From: Roseburia_D yibonii
GTDB taxonomy: Bacteria > Bacillota > Clostridia > Lachnospirales > Lachnospiraceae
Reading direction: 5' to 3'
Assembly (NCBI RefSeq): GCF_014297335.1
Contig: NZ_JACOQH010000010.1
Span: 1-64,000, forward strand
DNA length: 64,000 nucleotides
Part shown: positions 34,093-42,019 of the stretch, piece by piece
Position numbering within the stretch: the first letter of the stretch is position 1
Layout of the letters: every line of letters begins with the position of its first letter
The notes under the pieces: model-generated
Database searches by the model: none
Told to the model about the DNA's origin: nothing
The model's input: only the letters and a program-made list of their open reading frames with translations
Translations under genes and position numbers: made by a program

Positions 34093-35412
34093 TCACCACC
34101 TTTCTTTCTGCAATAATGTACGGAAAAAGGAAATCTTTGCCGCGTCCACACAAAACGCGTCCGCATCCAGCGGAAAACAGTACACACGCCTGCCTGCTCT
34201 TTTCGCATATTCTCTGGCTGTCTTCTCATCTCCGTAATTGCACACGAGCACAAGCCCCTCGCAATAACGGTAGCGCTCGATCGCGCTCCATGCTTCTTCT
34301 TTTTCCCAGTCTCTTGCGCCAAGCAGCAGAATGATAACATCCGCATACGCGATCTGCGCGGTATCTTCCACCTGACATCCATAGTCCGCGATCTCAAAAT
34401 CAAATGCAGACTCTATATGCCTTTCATCTGTCAGTCCGGTGGCTCCGCAGAAATGACCGCTGTACAAAAAGCCGTCTTTTTCCACAATCCTGCGTCTCAT
34501 TCTTCTGATTTTCCACAATGCCCCGCTGTCATTTGCCTCCCGGTAAAAGCTGCGCAGCCCTTCCTCATTGAAAAAGCTGTTTAGAGCAATGGAAAAGTGC
34601 GTGGTTCCGCTTCGGATCCCACTTCCGCATACTGCTATTTTTTTTAAGAGATGTTCTTCCGTCCGTAATTTTCTTTTGAAGATCTTTTGCTGCTCGAGCA
34701 AAACCAGCTCCTGCTTCATTGCTTCCGCAGTCACATAGCGTTTTTTCATATCCGTCTGTGTTGCCCGTTGAATAATCCTGCCCAGTCCTCTCGATATCGG
34801 AAGACTGGCGTATTCTGACAGAAACGAGAGGATCCGTCCTGCTCCGAAAATATCGGTCCAGACACCGGGCTGGTCAGACGTCCACTGCTCCGGCGCGGAA
34901 AACTCTTTGGTTCCATACGATGGATACGCGCTCCTTTTCCCATCCAGATAGGCAGCGATCCCGAAATCCACCAGTCTCACCTGTCCCGCGCACAGAAAAA
35001 TATGCTCCGGTTTCATGTCCAGATAAAGCAGTGGCGACGGTTTCTGCCCATGCAGATAGATCAGGATATCGCACAACTGAATGCCGATCTGTATGATCTT
35101 TTTCTCGGAAATTTTGGATTGATGAAGCGCGAAGGCTTCCAGTGATTCACCCGCGATGTATTCCTCAATGACATAAATGTTTTTCTCATCTTCTTCGAGA
35201 TCAAATACAATGGGAATCCCTGGGTGTTTCAGATTTTTCAGAAGCAAAGCTTCTGACAGAACCGGGGTTGCATCCGCTTTCTTCCGCGGAATCTGCTTGA
35301 TCGCACGCAAAGCCCCGAGCTTTTGATGTTCTGCAAGATACACGCTGCCAAACCCACCGATGCCGATGCATTCCAGGATGCGGTACTTGCCGAACCAGAT
35401 AGTATTTTGAAT
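34093..35412 (-). CDS. Ser/Thr protein kinase fused to ParA-like domain (apparent ATT start)
   Basis: 439 residues if started at ATT (35410-35412), which has GGGAGGG six nt upstream. The first ATG/GTG/TTG in frame (GTG 35343) would delete the glycine loop. The longer form restores FGKYRILECIGIGGFGSVYL. Kinase motifs: RAIKQ (Lys), C-helix Glu, LYLDMKPEH (catalytic Asp, but the preceding Arg of HRD is Leu), VDFGIA (DFG) and SAPEQW. From about 275 a second domain resembles ParA/CpaE (IAVCGSGIRSGTTHFSIALN; FEIADYG) without a P-loop Lys. No membrane anchor or PASTA repeats, unlike PknB. Confidence 0.8.
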   Translation of the reverse strand: MQNTIWFGKYRILECIGIGGFGSVYLAEHQKLGALRAIKQIPRKKADATPVLSEALLLKNLKHPGIPIVFDLEEDEKNIYVIEEYIAGESLEAFALHQSKISEKKIIQIGIQLCDILIYLHGQKPSPLLYLDMKPEHIFLCAGQVRLVDFGIAAYLDGKRSAYPSYGTKEFSAPEQWTSDQPGVWTDIFGAGRILSFLSEYASLPISRGLGRIIQRATQTDMKKRYVTAEAMKQELVLLEQQKIFKRKLRTEEHLLKKIAVCGSGIRSGTTHFSIALNSFFNEEGLRSFYREANDSGALWKIRRMRRRIVEKDGFLYSGHFCGATGLTDERHIESAFDFEIADYGCQVEDTAQIAYADVIILLLGARDWEKEEAWSAIERYRYCEGLVLVCNYGDEKTAREYAKRAGRRVYCFPLDADAFCVDAAKISFFRTLLQKERW

Positions 35413-35425
35413 GATTTTCCCTCCC
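35410..35425 (-). promoter_or_regulatory. Ribosome site that fixes the kinase start at ATT
   Basis: GGGAGGG (35419-35425 on the minus strand) is followed after six nt by ATT, in frame with the kinase. No standard start codon lies in frame between the upstream stop and the glycine-rich loop. Confidence 0.6.
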
Positions 35426-35456
35426 TTTCGGGAACCGGAAAAACATCTCTGATCCT

Positions 35457-35485
35457 TTTATACCATATTGTCACTGCTATTTCAA
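35457..35485 (-). promoter_or_regulatory. Kinase operon promoter
   Basis: Minus-strand TTGAAA (35480-35485), 17-nt spacer, TATAAA (35457-35462). Transcription would start near 35450, giving a leader just long enough for the ribosome site at 35419-35425. Confidence 0.7.
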
Positions 35486-35544
35486 GAATTTTCAGATTTC
35501 TTTATAATTTTTATAATTTTTTTATAAATTTTAAAATAGGAACC

Positions 35545-35573
35545 TTGACTTCGCATACTATATTATATATACT
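35545..35573 (+). promoter_or_regulatory. mecA promoter
   Basis: TTGACT (35545-35550), 17-nt spacer, TATACT (35568-35573), in a very AT-rich region that separates it from the divergent kinase promoter. Confidence 0.78.
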
Positions 35574-35610
35574 TGTCATTACAAAAATCAGGTGATTTGG
35601 AAGTGATATT

Positions 35611-36411
35611 ATGAAGATTGAAAAAGTAAGTGAAAACCAGATTCGATGCACTCTGACCAAAGAAGACCTCGCAGACCGCAAGCTCCAGATCAGCGAACTC
35701 GCCTACGGCACGGAAAGTGCCCGCGCGCTGTTCCGCGAAATGATGCAGCAGGCTGCTTATCAATATGGATTTGAGGCGGATGATATTCCGTTAATGATCG
35801 AGGCGGTACCAATGTCCGCCGACTCCATTGTACTTATCATTACAAAGGTAGAATACCCGGAAGAGCTCGACACCCGCTTTTCCAAGTTTTCCAATCCGGG
35901 ATCCGAGGACGGGTTTGACGCGTTTTCCGATGATGCCGCATCCACCTCGGCTTCTGCCAGCGCGGATGACATCTTAGACCTTTTCCGCCAGATGCAGGAC
36001 CGTGAAGATTCCGTGAAAGAAAAGGCGTCGAAAAAGACGGATGATTTTGTTCCTCTCCCGGAAGCATTAAACCAGAAACGGGAAAATCCCGATCCCCCTG
36101 CGGTATCCGTGTTACCGAATCTCACAAAACTGTTTGTGTTCGGAAGTCTCGACGAGGTGATCCGGCTTGCGCATATCTTAGACAGCTTTTATGACGAGCA
36201 GAACACGCTCTATAAAAGCCCGGATTCCAGCCGTTTTTACCTGGTGCTGACCAAGGGTTCCCACACCCCGGAGGAATTCAACAAGGTATGCAATATCTTA
36301 ACGGAGTATTCCCGCCAGGCACGCTACACCGCAGCTGCGGAAGCTTACTTCACCGAGCATTTTCCGGTTCTTGTCAAAGATACGGCGCTTCAGACACTTG
36401 CCGCTTTATAA
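35611..36411 (+). CDS. mecA: Adaptor protein MecA
   Basis: 266 residues. N-terminal substrate-recognition domain (MKIEKVSENQIRCTLTKEDL; IMIEAVP-like strand about 60-75), a Ser/Ala/Asp-rich linker (about 95-160), and a C-terminal ClpC-binding domain (LFVFGSLDEVIRLAHIL ... YLVLTKG). MecA delivers proteins such as ComK to ClpCP for degradation. Its ribosome site is modest (GGAAGTG). It stands alone between its own promoter and a bidirectional terminator. Confidence 0.9.
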   Translation: MKIEKVSENQIRCTLTKEDLADRKLQISELAYGTESARALFREMMQQAAYQYGFEADDIPLMIEAVPMSADSIVLIITKVEYPEELDTRFSKFSNPGSEDGFDAFSDDAASTSASASADDILDLFRQMQDREDSVKEKASKKTDDFVPLPEALNQKRENPDPPAVSVLPNLTKLFVFGSLDEVIRLAHILDSFYDEQNTLYKSPDSSRFYLVLTKGSHTPEEFNKVCNILTEYSRQARYTAAAEAYFTEHFPVLVKDTALQTLAAL

Positions 36412-36419
36412 CAGACAGA

Positions 36420-36463
36420 AAAAAAGGATGTCTCACTTGCCTAAAGTGTGGACATCCTTTTTT
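36420..36463. terminator. Bidirectional terminator between mecA and DUF1858 gene
   Basis: AAAAAAGGATGTC (36420-36432) pairs with GACATCCTTTTTT (36451-36463), with an inner CACTT/AAGTG stem. There is a T-tract on both strands. Confidence 0.88.
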
Positions 36464-36475
36464 GCTCAACTGATC

Positions 36476-36688
36476 TTATTTATCAGATTTTGCAAGGAAA
36501 TCGTTGATCTCCTTTACCAGTGAATCCGGCTCAATGCCGTGAACCATTGCGGCTTCCTCTATGGTCTCCATCTGGGAAGACGGGCATCCCAAGCAATGCA
36601 TTCCGATGTTAAGCAGGATCGGTGCAATATTCTCATCGATCTGAAGCAGTTCGCCGATCATAGTCTTTCCTGTAACCTGTGCTGCCAT
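36476..36688 (-). CDS. DUF1858 redox-disulfide protein
   Basis: 70 residues matching the DUF1858/hydrid-cluster-associated family: TMIGELLQIDENIAPILLNIGMHCLGC, with the CLGC redox pair near 33-36 followed by PSSQMETIEEAA. Such proteins occur alone or next to hybrid-cluster (prismane) proteins and are thought to handle disulfides or bind metal. Here it is divergent from a ferredoxin gene, fitting a redox theme. Confidence 0.88.
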   Translation of the reverse strand: MAAQVTGKTMIGELLQIDENIAPILLNIGMHCLGCPSSQMETIEEAAMVHGIEPDSLVKEINDFLAKSDK

Positions 36689-36741
36689 AAATATATCCTC
36701 CTTTTGTAATAAAACACAGTGTTCCCACTGTTAATGTGGTT

Positions 36742-36770
36742 ATTATAAGCCCAAACGGCAAAATATGCAA
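36742..36770 (-). promoter_or_regulatory. DUF1858 gene promoter
   Basis: Minus-strand TTGCAT (36765-36770), 17-nt spacer, TATAAT (36742-36747). Confidence 0.68.
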
Positions 36771-36831
36771 ACCCGTTTTTATTTTTTCTAAAATTGGGCG
36801 TTTTATACAGATTTGGTACTTGATTTTGTAC

Positions 36832-36860
36832 TTGTATTCACTGGTTTTTTGTATTAGAAT
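36832..36860 (+). promoter_or_regulatory. Ferredoxin gene promoter
   Basis: TTGTAT (36832-36837), 17-nt spacer, TAGAAT (36855-36860), 58 nt before the ATG. The short dyad AAGCT/AGCTT (36868-36881) lies in the leader. Confidence 0.65.
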
Positions 36861-36918
36861 ATTCTCAAAGCTACATAGCTTACTATTTTGAATTTCATTA
36901 TAAAAGGAGGAAAATAAA

Positions 36919-37089
36919 ATGGCATACGTTATTACAGATGCATGTGTATCATGCGGTACTTGCGAAGGAGAATGTCCAGTTGGAGCAATCTCTGCAGGCG
37001 ATGGAAAATACGACATCGACGCTACTGCTTGTGTAGAATGTGGAACATGCGCAGGTGCATGTCCTACCGGAGCTATCGAACAGCAGTAA
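36919..37089 (+). CDS. 2[4Fe-4S] clostridial-type ferredoxin
   Basis: 56 residues, start MAYVITDACVSCGTCEGECP, with AAAGGAGG 8 nt before the ATG. Two CxxCxxCxxxCP motifs (CVSCGTCEGECP and CVECGTCAGACP) bind two [4Fe-4S] clusters. This is the standard length and spacing of clostridial ferredoxins, the main low-potential electron carrier for pyruvate:ferredoxin oxidoreductase, hydrogenase and Rnf. It is monocistronic with its own promoter and a strong terminator. Confidence 0.97.
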   Translation: MAYVITDACVSCGTCEGECPVGAISAGDGKYDIDATACVECGTCAGACPTGAIEQQ

Positions 37090-37099
37090 TCCAAAAAGA

Positions 37100-37143
37100 A
37101 AAGGCGCAGCCTGTCTTACGACAGCCTGTGCCTTTCTTTTTTT
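37100..37143 (+). terminator. Ferredoxin gene terminator
   Basis: AAAGGCGCAG ... CTGTGCCTTT with inner CTGTC/GACAG pairing (37100-37135), then CTTTTTTT. It begins 11 nt after the ferredoxin stop. Confidence 0.88.
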
Positions 37144-37163
37144 AATGGCAGCCACGGATCATA

Positions 37164-37186
37164 AGCGGGATGCACGAAGCGCATCC
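37164..37186 (+). repeat. Repeated hairpin, copy 2
   Basis: These 23 nt are identical to the reverse complement of 29742-29764 (core GGGATGC, loop ACGAA, GCATCC). This copy has lost the outer stem and T-tract, so it no longer looks like a terminator. Confidence 0.7.
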
Positions 37187-37196
37187 AGTCTCTGTC

Positions 37197-37868
37197 TTAT
37201 GCCTGCTTCGGTTTTAAACTTCTGCTTCGCTTTCTTGCCAGCTGCTTTGCCTGCTTTTCCATCTGCTTCGCTTCCCGCTTTGCCGCGCGCTTCACGCTTC
37301 TTTTTCCCTTCTGGTAAATACGGATCGTCTCGTCGAGCTTCCGGTAGCGTTCTTCCTCCTGTTCGTCCTGTTCGCGCATGAGGTAATTCATTTCCTTTAA
37401 CACCCGGTCTCCTACCTGGTCTCCCACTTCTTTTCCGAGTGCATGGTTGTTTTCCTCGATCGCGCTTTTTACAATGCTCGTCATTAACATCTGGAACTGC
37501 TCCATACGGCTTAACGCCGCCTCGCTCCGTCTGTCCTCGACTGCATGTCCCACCTTGCCGGAATGCACATCCACCACTTCCGTATGTAACGGTTCCGCCG
37601 CCGAAAGAAGCTCCCTCGTCTCCGTCTCCACTTCCGGCTCAGTGCTTTTTTCATGTACCAGCATCTTGATCGCCTTCAGCTGATATCCTTTTTCTTTCCA
37701 TTCCTTTATCTTTAAAAACTGTTCAATATTTTCTTTTGTATAATAACGGTGTCCCAGCTCATTCCGCGGAATGTCAAGTTCCAGTTCCTCTTCCCAGTAT
37801 CGCAGAACATGGGCTTCCACATTGACCAGACCTGCCGCATCTGAAATCATATAACGTACTTTTTCCAC
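37197..37868 (-). CDS. MerR-type HTH regulator with long C-terminal coiled region
   Basis: 223 residues. The N-terminal winged HTH (YMISDAAGLVNVEAHVLRYW and RYYTKENIEQFLKIKEW, about 6-55) is MerR-like. The C-terminal half is a predicted coiled coil (about 115-180) ending in a very basic tail (SVKRAAKREAKQMEKQAKQL). There is no effector Cys cluster, so the signal is unknown. It is a chromosome- or membrane-associated regulator type seen in Lachnospiraceae. Single gene. Confidence 0.85.
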   Translation of the reverse strand: MEKVRYMISDAAGLVNVEAHVLRYWEEELELDIPRNELGHRYYTKENIEQFLKIKEWKEKGYQLKAIKMLVHEKSTEPEVETETRELLSAAEPLHTEVVDVHSGKVGHAVEDRRSEAALSRMEQFQMLMTSIVKSAIEENNHALGKEVGDQVGDRVLKEMNYLMREQDEQEEERYRKLDETIRIYQKGKRSVKRAAKREAKQMEKQAKQLARKRSRSLKPKQA

Positions 37869-37960
37869 CAGATCGACCTCCTCACCTTTTCTTTTACCCG
37901 TTTATTATATACCATGTCCAATTTTGGTTACAACGTTTTTCGGTCGGGCGCATTCGGCAC

Positions 37961-38004
37961 AAAAAAGCAGATACAGCCAGCATTCTGACCGCATCTGCTT
38001 TTTT
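37961..38004. terminator. Terminator after dnaB
   Basis: Perfect stem AAAAAAGCAGAT (37961-37972) with ATCTGCTTTTTT (37993-38004). It lies about 35 nt past dnaB on the minus strand, with a T-tract on both strands. Confidence 0.85.
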
Positions 38005-38038
38005 CTTTCTATTTTTTGGATGTCGCTGTTTTACACAT

Positions 38039-39373
38039 CTAATTTCTTTCGAGATTCGCGAATTTCGTGTACTGTGGCAGCCATACCAGATTGACCGTAC
38101 CGATTGGGCCATTTCTCTGTTTTGCCAGAATGATCTCCGCGATATTTTTGTTTTCCGAATCCTTATTGTAATAGTCGTCACGGTAAATGAACATGACGAC
38201 ATCGGCATCCTGCTCGATCGCTCCGGACTCTCGCAAATCGGAAAGCATCGGACGGTGATCCGGACGCTGCTCTACCGCTCGCGAAAGCTGTGACAGCGCA
38301 ATAACCGGAACATTCAGTTCCCTCGCCAGTGCCTTTAGGGAACGTGAAATATCTGAGATCTCCTGCTGTCTGGAATCCGTGCTTCTGCCGGAGCCTGACA
38401 TCAGCTGCAGGTAATCGATGATCACAAGCTTCAGATCGTGCTCCAGTTTATATTTTCTGCATTTACTGCGAAGCTCTGAGATCGAGATACCCGGCGTATC
38501 ATCAATGATGAGGTTTGACGCTCCGATGACGCCCGCCGCCTCGATCAGCTTTTCCCAGTCGGAATCCGCCAGATTTCCGGAACGGAGCACCTGCGCGTCC
38601 ACGCGCGACTCTAAGGAAAACATACGGTTTACCAGCTGTTCCTTTGACATCTCGAGCGAGAAGATCGCCGCTGTAAGGTTGCTGTGGAACGCAACGTACT
38701 GCGCGATATTTAAAACAAACGCCGTTTTTCCCATAGACGGTCTCGCCGCTACCAGGATCAGGTCGGACGGCTGAAGTCCCGCCATCTTATAATCGAGATC
38801 CACAAATCCGGTCGCAATACCGGTGACATTTCCCTTGGTCTTGGACGCAAGTTCGATCTTTTCCAGTGTATTGATGACCACCTGTTTGATCGGCACATAA
38901 TCTCCGCCGCCGCGGTTCTGCAAAAGCTCAAACACCTTTTTTTCCGTGTCCTCAAGGATCACTTCGAGCGATTCTTTTCCGAGATAACATTCATTTTCGA
39001 TGTTCTCGGTAACTTTGATCAGCTTTCGTAATACCGCCTTTTCTTTTACGATCTGCGCGTAATATTTTACATTCGCCGAGGTCGGAACCGCCGCCACAAG
39101 ATCCCTGACGTACTCGAGGCTGCTGACCTCCGGCGGAACATCTTTTTCTTTTAATCTGTTTTGCAGTGTTACCAGATCAGCCGGCTGTCCCTCATTGAAC
39201 AGTTCCACCATCGCTTCAAACAGCACGCCGTACTGCTGATGATAGAAATCTTCTTTCAGCAGTATTTCAGATGCCGCAATGATCGCTTCCCTGTCCATGA
39301 TCATGGAACCGATGACAGACTGCTCTGCCTCGAGGCTGTTTGGCATGACTCTTTTCATAAGAGCTTCTTCCAT
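38039..39373 (-). CDS. dnaB: Replicative DNA helicase
   Basis: 444 residues. N-terminal DnaB domain (PNSLEAEQSVIGSMIMD), linker, and RecA-like motor: Walker A ARPSMGKTAFVLN (about 208-220), EMSKEQL, Walker B LVIIDYLQLM, and the DLRESGAIEQDADVV loop that reads DNA. It unwinds DNA at the fork. Third gene of gdpP-rplI-dnaB, the same order as in Bacillus (gdpP-rplI-dnaC), 23 nt after rplI. Confidence 0.96.
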   Translation of the reverse strand: MEEALMKRVMPNSLEAEQSVIGSMIMDREAIIAASEILLKEDFYHQQYGVLFEAMVELFNEGQPADLVTLQNRLKEKDVPPEVSSLEYVRDLVAAVPTSANVKYYAQIVKEKAVLRKLIKVTENIENECYLGKESLEVILEDTEKKVFELLQNRGGGDYVPIKQVVINTLEKIELASKTKGNVTGIATGFVDLDYKMAGLQPSDLILVAARPSMGKTAFVLNIAQYVAFHSNLTAAIFSLEMSKEQLVNRMFSLESRVDAQVLRSGNLADSDWEKLIEAAGVIGASNLIIDDTPGISISELRSKCRKYKLEHDLKLVIIDYLQLMSGSGRSTDSRQQEISDISRSLKALARELNVPVIALSQLSRAVEQRPDHRPMLSDLRESGAIEQDADVVMFIYRDDYYNKDSENKNIAEIILAKQRNGPIGTVNLVWLPQYTKFANLERN

Positions 39374-39395
39374 TGAAGAATCCTCCCGTATTTTC

Positions 39396-39842
39396 CTACT
39401 GTTCTGTTACTTTTACTCTGAGTGTTCCCATTACCTTCGGGTGCAGCTTGATCGGTACTTCGTACGTTCCAAGTGCTTTGATGCCGTCATTTACGACCAT
39501 TTTCTTCTTGTCAAGTTCCAGGCCGAGCTGTTCTTTTACCGCAGCCGCGATCTCTTTTGTGGAAACGGATCCGAAAGTCTTGCCGTCTTTGCCGGATTTG
39601 ATCTTTACTTCAACGATCTTGTCCTCAAGATCTTTTGCGAGTTCTTTCGCCGCCTCTAAATTTTCTTCCGCCACTTTTTCCGCATGCTGGTTCTGAAGCT
39701 TCAGATCATTCAAATTCTTTCCGGTTGCCTCCACACCAAGCTTCTTTGGCAGGATCATATTTCTTGCGTATCCGTCACTGACGTTTACGATCTCTCCTTT
39801 TTTTCCAAGGGATTTTACATCCTGTAATAAAATTATCTTCAT
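39396..39842 (-). CDS. rplI: 50S ribosomal protein L9
   Basis: 148 residues. The N-terminal RNA-binding domain MKIILLQDVKSLGKKGEIVN with NMILPKKLG, a long central helix (about 42-75), and the C-terminal domain with KTFGSVSTKEI. It overlaps gdpP by 4 nt (ATGA) and precedes dnaB, a conserved Firmicutes order. Confidence 0.97.
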   Translation of the reverse strand: MKIILLQDVKSLGKKGEIVNVSDGYARNMILPKKLGVEATGKNLNDLKLQNQHAEKVAEENLEAAKELAKDLEDKIVEVKIKSGKDGKTFGSVSTKEIAAAVKEQLGLELDKKKMVVNDGIKALGTYEVPIKLHPKVMGTLRVKVTEQ

Positions 39843-41890
39843 AATTCGATTTCTCCTTCCTCAATCATTTCATCAATCGTTCGCTGGATCATTCGTTTTG
39901 CTTCTTCGATATTGCAGTTGGTAAACTGCGCGCCCGCCTCGCTCAGATGGCCGCCGCCGCCGAGACGCTCCATGATAAGCTGGACATTGATCTCATCGAT
40001 GGATCTTGAGCTTACAAAGATCTTGCCCTGATACTGGGTAAGCACAAACGATGCCTTGATCCCCACGATGTTCAAAAGTTCATTCGCCGCCTGCGCCGCC
40101 ACAATGGTCGGACTTTCGATCTGCGCCGGATCACATACCGAGATTGCGAACGCTCCACGATAAACTTCCGCATGGCGCACGACTTCCGCTCTCGCCTTGT
40201 AATCTGTCATATCATTCCGAAGCAGTTTGCGCACTCTGGTCACTTCCGCGCCGCAGCGTCTTAAGTAAGCCGCCGCCTCAAAGGTACGCACACCGGTCTT
40301 TGTCATAAAGTTGCTGGTATCGATCAGGATACCGGCGTAGATACAGTCGGCTTCCGCCGGCTCTAATTTGATGTCATCCGAAAAATACTGCAATACCTCT
40401 GCGATCATCTCACAGGTCGAAGACGCATACGGTTCAATATAGGATAACACCGGATTTTCGATTACTTCACTGCCCTGTCTGTGATGATCGAATACCACGA
40501 TGCTGCGGCATTCTTTCAAAAGCTCCGGACACTCGGTGTAACTCGGGCGGTTGGTATCCACCACCATGACCAGTGTCTTGTTGTCCACTTCTTCCAGCGC
40601 CCGCTCACTTGTCAAAAACATATTTTCCGGATAGCCTTTTTCCGGTGTGAAGCACTCTTTGAGCGGACGAAGTGAGGAGGTCACCTCATTCAAAACGATC
40701 TGGCAGCGCTTTCCGAGCTCTCTCGCCGCACAGTAGACACCGATCGCCGCGCCAAAGGAATCCACGTCGCTGATATTATGTCCCATGACGATCACATGCT
40801 CTCTGCTTTCGATCATCTCACGCAGCGCATGTGCCTTTACACGCGCCTTTACACGCGTCATCTTCTCTACCTGTTTGGATTTTCCGCCGTAGTAGGAGAT
40901 CTTTTCCCCTTCCTTTACTACGACCTGATCTCCGCCACGGCCGAGGGCAAGGTCGATCGCCATACGCGCGTAATCATAATTCTGGTTATAGCTGCTTCCC
41001 TCGTCTCCGATACCGATACTGAGCGTCACTGCCATCTCATTTCCGACCCTGACATTTTTTACGTCCTCAAGCAGGCTGAACTTGTCCTCCTGTAAGCGGC
41101 TTAAAAACTTGTGGCGGAACACTACAAAATACTTGTCCTTTTCGATCTTGCGCACCAGCGCGTCCACGCCGGAAAAGTATTTGTTGATCTTTCGGTCAAC
41201 CAGCGCAACCAGAAGCGAACGCTTGACCTCTTCAATACTGTCGAGCGCCTCCTCGTAGTTGTCGATATAGATGAGCGAAGCGATCATCCGCTCATCTTTG
41301 TTTTCCTGGATATAATGGTTTAATTCTGTCTCATCGAACAGATACATCGCAGTCAGAAACTGCTCACTCTGCTCAAACGCGATCATATCATTGGCTTCCG
41401 CGAGCGTGTCAAAATAGAGCTTGCTCAAAGACGTACGGTAGATCCGGTCGCCAAGCGTGATATGGATATCCTCAAACTCATCCTGCTTCTGGAGCAGTTC
41501 TTTGGTCACCGACGGAAATATCGATGTGATCGACTTGTGATAGTTTTTCCCTTTTCCGGTGATCGCGGTAAACTGTTCATTCACCCAGAGGATCTTTCCG
41601 TTATCATCGATCAGAATGTAGGGCACCTCAAACTCATTGAGCAGTTTTTTCTGCACCGTACCGTACTGCGTCGCGAAATTGATCAGTTCCCTCACAAGAA
41701 CCGGCTTATTCCGCTGATAGGACAAACATACAATCAAAAAATAGATCCCCGTAAATATGCTGAACATGCCGCCCGCCAGCGCGTCAACCACATAAAGCGG
41801 GATGTTCATCGCCACCAGGAGCACTGTGAGCAGAAGCGGCCAGCACATATAGTTGCGGAGCCTTCCTTTTAATTTTATATTTCGTTTCAT
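39839..41890 (-). CDS. gdpP: Cyclic-di-AMP phosphodiesterase GdpP
   Basis: 683 residues. Two N-terminal membrane segments (about 14-55), a PAS domain (PYILIDDNGKILWVNEQF), a degenerate GGDEF domain lacking GGDEF, then DHH/DHHA1 catalytic domains: VMGHNISDVDSFGAA (His/Asp metal ligands), VDTNRPSY, VVFDHHRQG (DHH) and GGGGHLSEAGAQ. It hydrolyses c-di-AMP to pApA and so sets turgor and wall stress responses. Upstream of rplI and dnaB. Confidence 0.94.
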   Translation of the reverse strand: MKRNIKLKGRLRNYMCWPLLLTVLLVAMNIPLYVVDALAGGMFSIFTGIYFLIVCLSYQRNKPVLVRELINFATQYGTVQKKLLNEFEVPYILIDDNGKILWVNEQFTAITGKGKNYHKSITSIFPSVTKELLQKQDEFEDIHITLGDRIYRTSLSKLYFDTLAEANDMIAFEQSEQFLTAMYLFDETELNHYIQENKDERMIASLIYIDNYEEALDSIEEVKRSLLVALVDRKINKYFSGVDALVRKIEKDKYFVVFRHKFLSRLQEDKFSLLEDVKNVRVGNEMAVTLSIGIGDEGSSYNQNYDYARMAIDLALGRGGDQVVVKEGEKISYYGGKSKQVEKMTRVKARVKAHALREMIESREHVIVMGHNISDVDSFGAAIGVYCAARELGKRCQIVLNEVTSSLRPLKECFTPEKGYPENMFLTSERALEEVDNKTLVMVVDTNRPSYTECPELLKECRSIVVFDHHRQGSEVIENPVLSYIEPYASSTCEMIAEVLQYFSDDIKLEPAEADCIYAGILIDTSNFMTKTGVRTFEAAAYLRRCGAEVTRVRKLLRNDMTDYKARAEVVRHAEVYRGAFAISVCDPAQIESPTIVAAQAANELLNIVGIKASFVLTQYQGKIFVSSRSIDEINVQLIMERLGGGGHLSEAGAQFTNCNIEEAKRMIQRTIDEMIEEGEIEL

Positions 41891-42019
41891 TATAGTTCTC
41901 CCATTTTCATCTCAAAACAGATTTCATGCTATCTGCCATTATAACATTATCTATATTTGAAAGAAAGTCTTTTGCCGTAAATTCCTGCCCGTGGATTTTC
42001 TGTTGCGAAATTTTCCCGG

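Noticed and set aside
34089..34403. Long N-terminal extension of the ParA-like gene
   Set aside because: It overlaps the 3' end of the kinase in another frame with Arg-rich nonsense composition; GTG at 34088 has a good ribosome site 5 nt after the kinase stop.
35201..35446. ATG at 35446 as the start of the kinase gene
   Set aside because: It is in another frame from the kinase and lies only a few nt from the inferred transcript start, leaving no room for a ribosome site. A frameshift error is possible but not needed.
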